Shown here piece by piece: positions 1 to 12,299 of a DNA stretch of 64,000 bases (position 1 is the stretch's first letter; every line of letters begins with the position of its first letter). Made by a program: the position numbers and the translations under genes. This DNA comes from Prorocentrum cordatum. Its lineage: Eukaryota; Sar; Dinophyceae; Prorocentrales; Prorocentraceae. The notes under the pieces were generated by a model, which saw only the letters and a program-made list of their open reading frames with translations, was not told the DNA's origin and did no database searches. The DNA lies in the NCBI GenBank assembly GCA_963575745.1, contig CAUYUJ010003669.1, forward strand, positions 374,457 through 438,456. Reading direction: 5' to 3'.

Positions 1-697
1 GCGCCCCCTCGGGCACGCTCGTTGTGAGCACGAACTGGAAGTCGTCGCAAGTCATCACGTGTATGTTTGTCCCCTACAGACAATAGATCTGCCAATTGCT
101 GCCAACTGGCAATTGAAGGGGAACGCCCCAGGTCCGCGTCAATCAAGGGCATGTCCAGAGTAACAGTGTACCTTACGTCGCTGAACACCGCGCCAGGGAT
201 GCGGTGGTCCGCGGCGTCTTCTGGTGCCTTGAAGTACTGATTGAGCAGCAGCGCGGCGTGCTCGGGGCACGCCGCGCTGCTTCCCCTGGGGGCTCTCGAG
301 CTGGACAAAGACAGACCGCATTCTGGTGGGCAACCGTATCGAGGAGGAAGTGTATTGGGATGTAAAGAAAAGCCCTGTCAATGGCGGCGGCGGAGTACAG
401 TTGGCGATTGACGCGGGTTGGGGTGTCGGCCAGCTCCCCCTAGGCCAGGTAAACGAAAACACGCCAAAATATCTCATCTGGCTGGGGGGGCGGCGCGGTC
501 GGTATAGGTGTCTGCAATGGGGTTGGCTCGTCGAAACCAAGCAGCTTCCCATCGCGATGGTCGGGGTCAACCATGGCAATGGACGCGCGATGATGGAGGT
601 CGCCCTGGTGCCATTCAACCGCATCCTTCCCAGCACGGGCAACCAATTGTTTGACATTAAGAGCGAACTCGTAGTTGTGTACACTCACGCGCAGCAC
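1..697 (-). CDS. Unrecognised coding-like segments (two blocks)
   Basis: Two minus-strand stretches have protein-like composition. One runs from about 697 to 440 and includes VKQLVARAGKDAVEW and SIAMVDPDHRDGK. The other runs from about 270 to the window edge and includes LLLNQYFKAPEDAADH and VRYTVTLDMPLIDADLG. They lie in different frames and the DNA between them (about 280-440) has no convincing frame, so they may be two exons or one broken retroelement gene. No family was recognised and no start codon or splice site was fixed. The left edge is cut by the window. Confidence 0.25.
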
Positions 698-892
698 GGA
701 GTAGTGGTCAACAGCCGAGTCGATTCGAGGTGTTACGATCCGCCCAGGAACTCCGGCTTGAAACTAATGTTTGTTCGAATTGACTTGCCCACTCCACTGC
801 TCGCGCAGACATCCCACCCACCCGCCCGCAACTTGGTTTGCAAAATCTCTTAAAGCCGTTACGGCGGGTACCAACTGGCACTTGGCAGCGCC

Positions 893-1640
893 GGCGACGG
901 CGACGACGACAGCGACAACGACGACGACGACAACGACGACACCGACAACGTCTCCAACGACTTCGCCGACGCCGACAACGACGACGACGACGACGACACC
1001 GACGACGACGACGACGACGACGCCGACGCCGACGACGACGACAATGACAACGACGACGATGACGACGCCGACGACGACGATGACGACGAGACCGACGACG
1101 ACGACGCCAGCGGCGCCGACGACGACGACGACGACGGCGGCGACGACGACGGCGCCGACGCCGACGACGACGAAGACGACAACGACGCCGACGTCGACGA
1201 CGACGACGACGTCGCCAACGAAGACGACGAGGGAGGAGGAAGGGCGACGATGGCGACAACGACGACAACGACGACAACGACGAGGAAGGGGGGGGGACGG
1301 CGACGACGCGAACGACGAAGAAGGAGGAAGGACGGCGACGCCGACGACGGCAGAGACGAGGGAGGAAAGAAAACTACGACGACGACCGCGACGACGACGA
1401 TGACGACGCCGACGACGGCGACGAAATAGGAGGGACGACGACGAGACGCCGACGACGGACGACAACGACGACGAGGGAGGGGGAGGAAGGACGACCACGG
1501 CGACAACGACGACGGAAACGACCACGACGCCAAAGAGGACGACGACGACGAACACGAGGAAAGACAGAGGACGACGTAGGCGACGACGACGGGGGAGGAG
1601 GGAGGACGGCGACGACGACGACGACGACGCAACATCGCGC
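893..1640. repeat. Imperfect (CGA/GAC)n triplet repeat
   Basis: About 750 bp made almost wholly of CGA/GAC triplets with scattered substitutions and GAGGGAGGA interruptions. Because the unit is three bases, several frames stay open on both strands and give runs of Arg, Asp, Thr, Val or Ser. These are repeat artefacts, not genes. Confidence 0.9.
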
Positions 1641-1644
1641 GCGC

Positions 1645-2330
1645 ACGCTTTTGTTGAAAATCCGCGTTGCGAAACCTTGTGTTGTTGTATGTTGTTTGGA
1701 CGCACGGTTTTGAAAGAAGGTTTTCGGCATGCGCGCGCGACGACTCGCGCGCCTGCACTTCGTCCCATTTTTGTGCAGGAGGATTCTCGCGACGGCACAC
1801 GCGCAAGGGCGTTCGACAGATTTCGACATGCGCGCGCGAAGCCCTTTTGGTAGCATGTTGTGAAAATCTCGAAAAACCGATGGTTCGATTAAGATTTCGC
1901 AAGAGCTCGCGCGGAAACGTGCTTAGCACATCTGTGTTGCGAAACATTGTTTTTGTATGTTGTTTGGACACGCGGTTTCGAAGTCCTTCCGAAACCGATG
2001 GGTTTCGAAGGGTTTCGGTTCTGTGCAGAGGATTCTCGCGAAGGCACACGCGCAAGGGCGTTCGACAGATTTCGACATGCGCGCGCGATGCCACTTTGGT
2101 AGCGTGTTGTGAACATCTGAAAAAAACAATGGTTTGATTAAGATATCGCAAGAGCTCGCGCGGAAACTTGTTTAGCACATCAGCGTTGCGAAACCCTGTG
2201 TGTTTGTATGTTTGTTCGGTTGCGAAATCCTTCCGGTACCGAGAGTTGTCGAAGGTTTTCGGCATGCGCGCGCGACGACGCGCGCGTTCACTTCGCCCCA
2301 TGTTTAGCAAGGGATTCGCAAAAAAGTGTT
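1645..2330. repeat. Tandem repeat, unit about 250-270 bp, about 2.5 copies
   Basis: The landmark GTTGCGAAAC recurs at about 1666, 1935 and 2184. Each unit also holds a GTTTGTATGTT-type stretch, GCATGCGCGCGCGA and TTCGACAGATTTCGACATGC. The units differ by substitutions and small gaps. No gene is seen in it; the short ORFs on both strands follow the repeat. Confidence 0.8.
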
Positions 2331-2399
2331 ATGCTGGAGCAAAAATGTCACCGAATCGTGATTTTTATAAGGGACCCTCAGGGGGGGTACCAATTGGCT

Positions 2400-4201
2400 T
2401 TTGACATTGCGGTTTCATATTTAGGATGGCCATGTGGCCATAATCATATGTGATTTACACGCCCGAAATGAAGACTGACAACGCCAGGGGGGTAGATCCG
2501 GATAATTGAACATGAGGGTGACGTGCTGGCGACGCCAACTGCTCCGAACTTGACTCTGCACTGCTCTGGTTGATGCTCCAAAGGTGCCATCTACCATTAA
2601 GTGGACAAGAACGTGTCCTTGGTGCTTTGTTTGCCAATCCCATGCTTGACGATGGCGGCACTGTCCCATCTGAGTTGGGTGGCGGCAAAGGCGTTGTTCC
2701 CAACCTCCACACTGACGATGGGGGCGGCGTTGCACGAAACGATCCCGTCGCTGCCCACTTTCCTGAGGAAGTGCCCCTCATGCCGCTCTCCGAATAGATG
2801 GGCGAGCTTCTTAGTCTGGACTTCGCGCCGCAGCGTCTTGCGGCTCCTTTCCGCATTGGCATAAAGCGGAGTGACGGCGCCAGGGGTGTCGATGCAGAAG
2901 AAATGTCTCCATTTCCCACCTTGGCGTAGGTTCCTCGCAAGGGGGGGGGGGGGGGGTGCGCTGCGAGAGGGAGCCGCTGCGCCGCCCTTGACCCGCAGGT
3001 AGAATCGCATGGATGGAGCGTCGCCGACCCGCTCCACATCCGAAATGGCCACTCGAGCTCCACTTGATCCATGGCTCGAGTGCCCTGTAGACTTCGGATG
3101 ACTGAACTGCTGTCGCTGCTCCGAAGGAATAGAAGCGAGAATCTGGTGGGCGGTCCCAAACTGCCAACGCCGCCAAGTCGAGCGGTGGGAACGTCGTTTC
3201 TGCCATGGCAAAACTGGCCTGGATGCGCTCGGTATCGGCGCGCAGCTGCTGCTGCTTTGTCTCGACGACATGGGCCCTCTGATTGATGTCCCTGACAGTG
3301 TAATCCAAAGTGTCCAGCCGCGTGTCCTGCTGGCGAACTCGACCGAGAATTGCCTGAACTTCGTTGTGAAAAGTGGACGTGGCCGACTGCAAAATAGAGG
3401 TGGTCTCGGCCTGGACTCGCGATGTGGCCAGCTGCATCTGCTCGGCGAAGATGGATGTGAGCCTGGCTTCCAGCGCCTGGCCCGCCCCAGCGCCATGTCC
3501 GACAGCGCATTGTTGAGTATTTGGTGTGGGATGTCCATCCACTGGGGTAGCACTCGGATTTGTCAATAGATCACCTGCGCGAAGCGGATCAGCTCGAGGC
3601 CTCTCTGCATCTGGGAATGTGGGAAGGTCATCAACTCCCTCCATGGGCTGGCATACTTCTGCAGCTTGTCGCTGCTGCTGCTCTTGTTGTAGCCGAAGCA
3701 CGCCTCCTCCCGAGCTGCCAGGCCGACGTGAACCCTTTATTCGCCCTGCTTGATCTCGGTGCCGAGATGGTGTTCCGATGTAGCGCTGCCCTGTCGGTCA
3801 CGCCGATGTTCTCTGCTGGCTGCTGGCGCGGTGGAGACCCCTCGATCACTGCGCGATCCACTGCGCGCCGCGTGCCGACGATGATGCGAGCGACTCTGCT
3901 CGGGAGCACTGGAATCGGATGCTCCCGAGCCTGAGCCGCGGTTTGAAGCCATTCGGTGGACCTCTGGAGTTGCCGTGAGGATTCCACGAGTCTCGCTGCG
4001 TCCGTCCGAAATTCAGCGCGGCTGCTATGGAAAGCAGAGACATCAATAATATGGATGGCGAGGCTTCGCAACGGGTGGCAGCTCGCCCCTGGTTGGTGCT
4101 GCAAACGCATGAGCGCTACAGTCTGGAATATGGATGGGGGCCTACCCCGCTTAGGCAATCATTGAATACCTATCTTGGCGCTGGCGCCAAAATGGCTACG
4201 G
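2400..4201 (-). mobile_element. LINE-like retroelement fragment, ORF1 region, 5' end marked by a DinoSL relic
   Basis: Reading the minus strand, the element starts at a DinoSL relic (4201-4186). A Ser/Arg-rich ORF beginning MASNRGSGSGASDSS follows at about 3952. A long Gln-rich, coiled-coil-like region comes next (about 3700-3250; LRLQQEQQQRQAAEV, ILGRVRQQDTRLDTLDYTV). The last block is globular (about 3060-2600; RVGDAPSMRFYLRVKGG and, after a frame change at the G run 2941-2956, FFCIDTPGAVTPLYANAERS). Coiled coil plus a globular domain is typical of LINE ORF1 proteins. The reading frame is broken several times and no endonuclease or reverse transcriptase follows, so the copy is truncated and dead. 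The ORF1 assignment is inferred from order and context; no homologue search was possible. Confidence 0.55.
4186..4201 (-). other. Relic of the dinoflagellate spliced leader (DinoSL)
   Basis: The minus strand reads CCGTAGCCATTTTGGC, identical to 16 consecutive bases of the 21-nt DinoSL. It is followed by GCCAGCGCCAAG where the leader would end CTCAAG-like. It sits exactly at the 5' edge of the LINE-like coding region and points the same way, as expected for a trans-spliced mRNA that was reverse transcribed and reinserted. Confidence 0.8.
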
Positions 4202-4870
4202 ATGATGATGACGATGATGATGATGGGGTAGAGGGGTAGAGGGGTAAAGAAAAAAGGAAGAGCATGAAAACAAATAGCTCCCAAAAGTCATGTGGTGCTG
4301 GGTCCGGTTTTGAATCAGCAGCGCCCCCCGTCTCCTCCTCCTGCTCCTCCTCCTCCTCTCCCCCTCGCCCCCCCTCCCCTCCTCTCCCGTTTCGCGCTCG
4401 TTATAAACAACTCCGCCCTGTCGCATTCCGAGGCGTGTCGGTAGGGCGGGCTGGGCCTTTCGCTCGGGATTTCCGCGCCTCTAATGATCCTTCAGCTGAG
4501 GAGTTGCAAGAGCTTCCCAGATGGAGGGCGGGTGGCTCTCGCTTGAGAGCCGCGCACACTCGTCCAAAAGTTTACCAGGAATTCCATGGATGGGAAGGGG
4601 GCAATTTTCAAAATGCGGCCTTCGCTTGAGCGCCATGGCATCAGTTCTGCGCATGCAGGAACTGGAAAGACGGGGGGGGGTCGTTTTCAATATGCGGTTG
4701 TCGCTTCGGCGCCGTGGTATCCGTTCAACAAAAGTGGAAAGGTTTCAGGAATGGACGGCGGCTCTCTCTCAAAAGGTGGCCTCGCCGTAACGCCGCGCGC
4801 ATTCGTTCCCTACCTAAGCTCTGCCTAGAAGGGTTCTTACTCTCTGGGCTTAAAAAGGCCGGGCAGTGGA
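4201..4870. repeat. Short GAT run, CTC-rich stretch and about three diverged ~85-bp repeats
   Basis: A (GAT)n run at 4201-4230 is followed by CTC-rich DNA (4335-4390). From about 4500 to 4800 the motif group CCAGATGGAGGG / CGGCCTTCGCTTGAGCGCC / TTTTCAAAATGCGG recurs three times with divergence, and a related stretch lies at about 5515-5580. No gene was seen. Confidence 0.5.
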
Positions 4871-4924
4871 AAGCGCCCCGGGCGGTTCCCCCAGTATCCG
4901 CCCCGCGGTCTCCCCAGTTGCGTC

Positions 4925-5460
4925 CCCTTAGCTTAGCGTTGCTTATCTCACCTTAGCTTAGCATATTTCATATGAGCTTAGCTTAGCTTCATCTTAGCTC
5001 AGGTTATCTTAGCTTCCCTTCATCTTAGCTTCGCTGAGCGTTAGCATAACAGAGCACAGCACAGCGTAGCACAGCGTAGCGTAGCATAGCGCAGCATAGC
5101 ATTAGCATGGGTGTAATTCCCTACCTAGGCTCTGCCTAGAGGGCTAGCTTAGCTGAGCTTAGTTTAACTTTGCTGAACATAGCGCAGCGCTGCATGTGCA
5201 TAACATAGCATAGCCAATCATAGTATAGCATACCATAGCATAGCGCAACATAACATATCATATCATATCATAGCATCGCGCAGCTTAGCATAGCATAGCA
5301 TATCATAGCATAGCACAGCGCTGCATGACATAGCCTAGCTTACCATATATAATACCATAGCACATAATAGCGCCGCATAGCATAGCATATCATAGCATAA
5401 CATAGCATATCGTAGCGCAGCATAGCATGGCATATCATAGCGTCGCGTCGCAACTCATGC
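4925..5460. repeat. Degenerate TAGCA/TAGCT pentamer repeat
   Basis: About 500 bp built from AGCTTAGCTT and CATAGCATAG words that grade from TAGCT-rich (left) to TAGCA-rich (right). It is simple-sequence DNA much richer in AT than its neighbours. Confidence 0.8.
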
Positions 5461-5934
5461 TGCTTTCCTAGGAGCCCCAACTTCCAGGTAGGGTCGCACT
5501 GGGGTAATTTTAAATAGGTGCACGATTTTCGCCAGTGGAGAGCGGCTGCCTTCCAAAATGTGGTTTTCGCCCCAGCGCCACGCACTTTGGTGTAAAGAGA
5601 TCCACAACAACTTCAATGGTCTCCATGGTTAACGCCCAAACAATGCGGTGTCGGCATGATGCCAGACTGCCAGGGCGCAACAAGTACCTTGATGCGCGGA
5701 GCTTAAATAGAAGGAACGGCGCCCTAGTACGATTGAAGACCGTCACGACGCAACGCTAACGGATATTCGCGGCGTTGAAAACCCACGAATCGTGTTGTTG
5801 CAGCCCGGGATGTTCAAGCGTTTGTTCCCAACCCTCCGTGGTTGGGTATTCGTTTTTTATCGAGCACTGTGGTCGCGTCCCTCCTCCCGCCCCCTGCCTC
5901 CTCCTGCCCTCTCTTCGCCGTGCCTGCGGGGCTG

Positions 5935-7880
5935 CGATCTGCGGAACTGTCGCCACTTTCGAGGGCTGCTGGTGGGTCCTGCGGAATGAGGCACCGCGCA
6001 GATCAGAGCGGGGCCTCGCCGCCCCTGGGGGGCTGCGGTCTGCGAAACTGTCGCCACGTTCGAGGGCTGCTGGTGGGTCCTGCGGAGTGAGGCACCGCGC
6101 AAATCTGAACGGGGCCTCGCCGTGCCTGGGGTGGCTGCGATCTGCGAAACTGTCGCCACGTTCGAAGGCTGCTGGTGGGTCCTGTGGAATGAGGCACCGC
6201 GCAGATCTGAGCGGGGCCTCGCCGTCCCTGGGGGCTGCGATCTGCGACACTGTCGCCACTTTCATGGCTGCTGGCGGGCCCTGCGGAGTGGGGCATCGCG
6301 CAGGTCTGAGCGGGACCTCGCCGTCCCTGGGGGGCTGCGATCTGCGAAACCGTCGCCACTTTCGAGGGCTGCTGGTGGGTCCTGCAGAGTGAGGCACCGC
6401 GCAGATCTGAGCGGGACCTCGCCGTCCATGGGGGGCTGCGATCTCCGAAACTGTCGCCACTTTCGAGGGCTGCTGGCGGGTCCTGCGGAGCGAAGCACCG
6501 CGCAAATCTGAACGGGGCCTCGCCGTCCCTGGGGGGGGGCTGCGATCTGCGAATCTTTCGCCACTTTCGAAGGCTGCTGGTGGGTCCTGTGGAGTGAGGC
6601 ACCGCGCAGATCTGAGCGGGACCTCGCCGTCCCTGGGGGCTGCGATCTGCGACACTGTCGCCACTTTCATGGCTGCTGGTGGGTCCTGCGGAGTGGGGCA
6701 CCGCGCATGTCCGAGCGGGCCCTCGCCGTCCCTGGGGGGCTGCGATCTGCCGCTTTCGAGGGCCGCTGGTGGGTCCAGCGGAGTGAGGCACCGCGCAGAT
6801 TTGAGCGGGACCTCGCCGTGCCTTGGGGGCTGCGATCTGCGAAGCTGTCGCCACTTTCGAGGGCTGCTGGTGGGTCCTGCGGAGTGAGGCACCGCGCAGA
6901 TCTGAGCGGGACCTCGCCGTCCCTGGGGGGCTGCGATCTGCGAAGCTGTCGCCACGTTCGAGGGCCGCTGGCGGGTCCTGCGGTGTGAGGCACTGTGCAG
7001 ATCTGAGCGGGACCTCGCCGTGCCTGGGGGGCTGCGATCTGCGAAACCGTCGCCACTTTCGGAGGCTGCTGGTGGGCCCAGCGGAGTGAGGCACCGCGCA
7101 GATCTGAGCGGGACCTCGCCGTGCCTGGGGGGCTGCGATCTGCGAAGCCATCGCCACTTTCGAAAGCTGATGGCAGGCCCTGCGGAATGAGGCACCGCGC
7201 AAATCTGAGCGGGACCTCGCCGTCGCTGGGGGGCTGCGATCTGCGACACTGTCGCCACTTTCGAAGGCTGCTGGCAGGTCTTGCGGAGTGAGGCACCGCG
7301 CAGATCCGAGCGGGACATCGCCGTGCCTGGAGGGATGAGATCTGCGAGACTGTCGCCACTTTCGAGGGCTGCTGGCGGGCCCTGCGGAATGAGGCACCGC
7401 GCAGATCTGAGCGGGGCCTCGCCGTCCCTCCGGGGGCTGCGATCTGCGGCACCGCGCAGATCTGAGCGGGACCTCGCCGTCCCTGGGGGGCTACCATCTG
7501 CGAAACTGTCGCCACTTTCGAGGGCTGCCGGTGGGTCCTGCGGAATGAGGCACCGCGCAGATCTGAGCGGGACCTCGCCGCCCCTGGGGGGCTGCGATCT
7601 GCGAAACTGTCGCCACTTTCGAGTGTTGCTGGTGGGTCCTGCGGAGTGGGGCACCGCGCAGGTCCGAGCGGGACCTCGCCGTCCCTGGGGGGCTGCGGTC
7701 TGCGAAACTGTCGCCACTTTCGAGGGCTGCTGGTGGGTCCAGCGGAATGAGGCACCGCGCAGATCTGAGCGGGGCCTCTCCGTCCTCCGGGGGCTGCGAT
7801 CTGTGAAACCGTCGCAACTTTCGAAGGCTGGCGGCGGGTTCAGCGGAGCGAGGCACCAGGCATATCTGAGCGAGACATCG
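5935..7880. repeat. Minisatellite, 101-103-bp unit, about 19 units
   Basis: Each unit contains CTGCGATCTGCGAAACTGTC, GCCACTTTCGAGGGCTGCTG and GAGGCACCGCGCAGATCTGA. Units are spaced about 101-103 bp apart, and one near 7441 is shortened by about half. Divergence is low (a few per cent), suggesting recent expansion or homogenisation. The unit is not a multiple of three and lacks stops in the complementary frames, so long ORFs appear in all three minus-strand frames; these are artefacts. Confidence 0.9.
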
Positions 7881-8129
7881 GAATCCTTGGGGGGCTGCGA
7901 GCCTCACGAATGCCGTTCGCACAAGTATATGCGCCCATGTCACGCCATCACCTCCGCACAACGTCCCCCAAGCTACTCATGCCCCGCATTGCGCAGGGGT
8001 TGGGTACGTCGCCAGGGCAATTTTTCCAAACCGTCCTGTCGAGTTGGGTCCTCGTTTTGAAGGGGCGGTCCCCGCGTTTTCCTTCTCTCCTCCTCTTCCC
8101 CCTCCTCCTTCACCGTCCGCGTGCGCCCC

Positions 8130-8860
8130 GCGCGCCCGGCGCAGCGTTTCGTGGCCCCCCTCCCCCTCCTCCCTACGTTTCACCCACCCAGTGCAGCGCT
8201 TCGTGGCCCCATAGGGGGCCCCACCGAAGGCCCCAGTGCTACCGTCCGCATGCGTCCCGCAAACCCAGCACAATATTTCGTGGCCCCATAGGGAGCCCCA
8301 CCGAAGGTCCCAGCGCTACCGTCCGCATGCGTCCCGCACACCAAGTACACCGTTTCGTGGCCCTCCCCCCCCCTTCCCCCCTGCGTTTCACCCCCCCAGT
8401 GCAACGCTTCGTGGCCCCATAGGGAGCTCCACCGAAGGCCCCAGTGCCCCCGTCCGCATGCCCTCCGGAAGCCCAATCTGGCATTTTCACCCACCCAGTG
8501 CAGCGTTTCGTGGCCCCCTCCACCCAAGGCCCCAGTGCCGCCGTCCGTATGCGTTTGGGAAATGTAATTTGGCATTTTCACCCGCGCAGCGCAGCGCTTC
8601 GTGGCCCCATAAGGGGGCTCCACCGAAGCCCCCAGTGGGACCGTCCGCATGCGTCCCGGTAGCAAAATTTTGCATTTTCACTCACTCAGTAGAGCGCTTC
8701 CTGGCCCCATAGGGAGCCCCGCCGAAGCCCTCAGCGGGGCCGTCCGCGCGCGCCCCGGAAACCCAATTCGGCGCACCACCCACGCAGCGCAGCGTTTCAC
8801 CCCGCCCAGTGCAGCGCTTCATGGCCCCATAGGGAGCTTCAGCGAAACAGATCTGCACAA
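8130..8860. repeat. Diverged tandem repeat of 55-100-bp units
   Basis: The block CGTGGCCCCATAGGGAGCCC followed by CACCGAAGGCCCCAGTG and CCGTCCGCATGCGTCCC recurs about eight times with unequal spacing. A diverged relative with CGGCACACC...CGTGGCC words continues at about 9060-9340. No coding sequence was seen. Confidence 0.7.
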
Positions 8861-9059
8861 TTACGGTACCCGCAACTGCGCGCGGTTGGGACCTTCGCCG
8901 GAATACTATTTTCAACGGGCCACTTCCCTCAGAGAAAATGACTCCATGCACGGGCCAGTGAAGAAGGAACTTGGATGGAGGGTATACTGCGATATCGTTC
9001 ACGAGTCTCGGGGATACACGGGTCTCCTGTCATCCTCTCCTTTCCTCCTCCCTCCTCCC

Positions 9060-9340
9060 ATCTCTGCGCGCATTCTAGCGCATCCCTCGCGCCGTTCGTG
9101 CCCCCGTATGGAATTGCGCCGCAGGCCCCAATGGCGGCGCCCGGGTGCAGGCAAAGCGCTCATTTCGGCATGCCCCGCACACGGTTCGTGGAACTACAGC
9201 GGGCCTCGCCAGGACCAATGGACGCATTGCGGCACCGCGCCCATTGCGGCACACCCCATCACACGTTTCGCGGCCCCACACGGAACTCCGCCGAAAGCCG
9301 CAAACGCAACGTCCGCGCGGCCGCCGAAGGCCCCACTGGC
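9060..9340. repeat. Diverged repeat related to 8.1-8.9 kb and 44.7-45.4 kb
   Basis: Words such as GCGGCACACCCCATCAC and TTCGCGGCCCCACACGGA recur here. They are close to the repeated CGGCACACC...ACGGATCGTGGCC blocks of 44.7-45.4 kb. From 9340 to 9850 nothing else was recognised. Confidence 0.4.
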
Positions 9341-9859
9341 AGCGTCAGCGCGGCGGCACCACACGCATCGCCGCAGTCCGGAGTCGGCAGAAACCGCACG
9401 CGGCAGCGAGGCGCGTCGTCGCAGTCGATCGCGCCATCTTCGGGGCGAGAGCGCCCGAACGCACATCCGCGACGAGCCTCGGGCAACCGAGCCGCCGCGC
9501 ACGCGCGCGCGCACAAGCCGACGCGCGATGCTTGGAAGGGCAAGCCCGACACACATCCTCGCATGTGCGTTTTACGACATTTCTGGCGTTGCAATCATCT
9601 GGCCCACGGCAGACGGGTCGGCCGGCGGTGGCCACGACGAAATTGGCTGGAACTTGCCAGACTCGGGACAGCGATCTAGATTCACTGGGCCTTGCGGGCG
9701 GACGGCGGCAAAGAGACGTCGCCATTGGAAGTTCCGGGGGATTGAACCGAGCATGCCCAGACGCCGACTACTGAGGTCATACGTATCAGCCAACAGCGAA
9801 TGCCGCCAACAAGAACAAATCGCATGTGATGTACATGCGTCATCGGACCTCCCCTCGCA

Positions 9860-12290
9860 CTAGTTTTGAGGCGGCTCTATGCCCTCGAATCTTTTTTTTG
9901 ACCGAGGTAAAAGACGGGGGCGCCGTGGCGACTCGCAACTGCAGGGCGCAAGCGCAATGTCGGACCACTCGGAATTCCGTCCACGTGCCGATGGGGCCTG
10001 GCACCGCGCAGCGCCGCATTGGATAGTCGCGGCATGCTGCCATACATAGTGGTAACCGTTGCGTGCTTCCGCGCCTGCATCAGATAGCTGGCGTGGGATC
10101 GGCACTGCAAGCATCAACTTGCAGGCCAGAAAGATGTTGCCTGTCTTGCACCCACGCGCAGCACGCATGGCACAACAGTATTGCCCCCCAGGACACGACG
10201 CTGGCCCGAGTGCAAGCTGTCCAATGACCGCCTGAATCTGCGCACGATGGACGGCCTTGCAACCTCCGGGCGGCACAATGGGGACCGTGGCCCAAGTAGA
10301 ACCCCGCCGCTTCTTCGACGGGGGCCTCAATGGAGCCAAGTCGGGGATGCTGTGGGCCTCGCGAGAGCCACGCGGCTGAGCAAGAATTGCCATCTGATAG
10401 CGGTCCGAAAGCTTGGGGTGTTTTGGGAGATTCCGCACGTCAGCCTGCAACGTCGGGTCGGCAAGCATCGCGCTTGGCTGATCCGTGTAACATCGGTCCA
10501 ACCGTGACGCGCGCGAGCTCCCGCCCTTCCCCCGCCCGTACCTCATAGGGACAGCCTGGGAAAGTTCGGCCCAGCGACTACGTGGAGCCCAGAGGCAACG
10601 CGTGCGCCATCGATCCCCCGTCACCAACGACATTGCGCCAATCGCGCCCCCCTACTCCGCGATGGCAGAATCCCAATCCACCTCCATCATATTGAGAAAC
10701 CATGCCGCTGCCGACATGAAACTACAAATCTGGGTCAACACCTGGCGGTCGAGCGGTCGACCGTGAAAATTGTTGGGCATGTGCGCGTTTATCGCACGTA
10801 GAGCACCTAGCATGCCGACGCAATGTGACCAAATCGCTCGGCCCTCCCGTAAAGGTCTGCGTGTCACCGCTGTGAAACATGCAGCGAACACCCACGCGTT
10901 GCCGAGACAACCTCATCCTCGGCAACCGTTGGGCGAATCGCAGCAGCGATGGCGTTCCCAGACAACTGCTGGCGGAACCCATCCACCCCCCCTGGTGACC
11001 GTGGCACTCATGGAATTCATGCAGCGCCGCGTCGTTCACGCAACTGCGCATCGTGCTTACCTGTGCCGGGCCAAGTCTGCGCGCGCGCTCCGCACCGCCA
11101 TCGAGAAGGAACGAAGAGAAGACCATGCGACACCAGCACGGTCACCACTGTGGTCATCATCGAAACTGCTCGGCTTACTACACAAAGATGGCAAAGAGGA
11201 GGACGGGGCAGCCCAAAGAGGAACTGCGAGACAAAAGTAGAGAACGGTCGCAACGATTACCCGACTGCTTACAAAGGGCCGCCTCGCCGGGATCTTCGCT
11301 GCCTCGGGCAAAGGGGATGTCCCAACGCCAAAATAGAACTCCTCCATCGGCGGCCGCAATAGGTCGATGGTCACGCTGCTGCTGCCCTCCATCACGGAGA
11401 GGTGGGCCGCCCGAGCTGGACCTTCATCGCCGCGTAATCTGCGCGCGTCACGATCCGAGCCATTCGGCCACAACTGCGAGCGCTCTGGCGGACCTTCCCC
11501 ATGGTAAGGAGCAGCCGGCCAATCCTGGTGTCCAAATCGCGGCGCACTGTCAGCGTGGACGCCGCGTCGTTGCCGTTCGGAACAGGACCAGCAATCCAAT
11601 CGATCTTCTGGAACTTGGGGGAGAAATGCGGACGCTCCCGTTGCAGCACGCAACTCAACAATGGCTTTGCGGTTCATGTCGGGGCACGGTGAATACTACG
11701 CGATGCTGCTGGCAAATGGGGGCGCAAATGTCTCTGATCATCCCCGCGGGTTTCCCGGTTTCCCGAGCGCCGACCCCATCAAAGGGACAAGCAAACAGAG
11801 CTCGCTGCTCGTAGCATGAGGAGGCCCGGAAGTACATGAAGCAGTGCCCGAACGCGTAGAGTTTGGGACTGGGAACGCGGCGGCGACTGGATGGAGGAGC
11901 AAATACGCGGCTTACGCTCTAACGGGCTAGCGCTGTGATGCCAGTGACTGCTCCAGCATCTCCAACATCGCCTCCAGCCTGTTCGTGCGAACCATGCTCT
12001 CCATCGCGGCCGACGACTGCTGGTATGTCTCCATGCTGGCTTCGACGATGTCCAGCCCAGCGGCCAACTTGCTGACGTCAAGGCACATCTCGTCCACCGA
12101 AACCGATACCTGCAAGACCGAACTGACCAAACTGACGGCCCACGCAGGCGGGATGTTTCTCGCAATGGCGAACTGCAGTGGCGCTTACGCGAGAAGCCAG
12201 AAGAGTGAACGAAGTGACGCTGGGGCCTGTCCGCGCGAAGCGATGGTCTTTCGCAACTTTCATGTGGCTGCGACCGAACTCAAGCCATCA
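9860..12290 (-). mobile_element. Broken LINE-like retroelement, ORF1-like and endonuclease parts
   Basis: All coding-like pieces are on the minus strand. At 12130-11930 a heptad-rich stretch (VSVDEMCLDVSKLAAGLDIV, AAMESMVRTNRLEAMLEML) resembles the coiled coil of ORF1. At about 11660-11390 lies FSPKFQKIDWIAGPVPNG and VRRDLDTRIGRLLLTMGKV. At about 10540-10370 the stretch SRASRLDRCYTDQP followed by KHPKLSDRYQM resembles the C-terminal end of the LINE apurinic endonuclease, normally S-R-(I/L)-D-R...SDH, with Tyr-containing DRY here in place of SDH. Frames change repeatedly and no reverse transcriptase was found downstream, so it is truncated. No DinoSL relic was seen at its 5' side. Confidence 0.5.
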
Positions 12291-12299
12291 AGGCCGCAC

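Noticed and set aside
764-2310. Long ORFs rich in Arg, Val, Ser or Thr
   Set aside because: They are produced by the (CGA)n repeat and continue into a tandem repeat; no non-repetitive coding part.
5756-7755. Very long minus-strand ORFs (up to about 650 codons) over the 5.9-7.9-kb region
   Set aside because: They follow a 101-bp tandem repeat and exist in all three frames at once; no start context, splice sites or domain.
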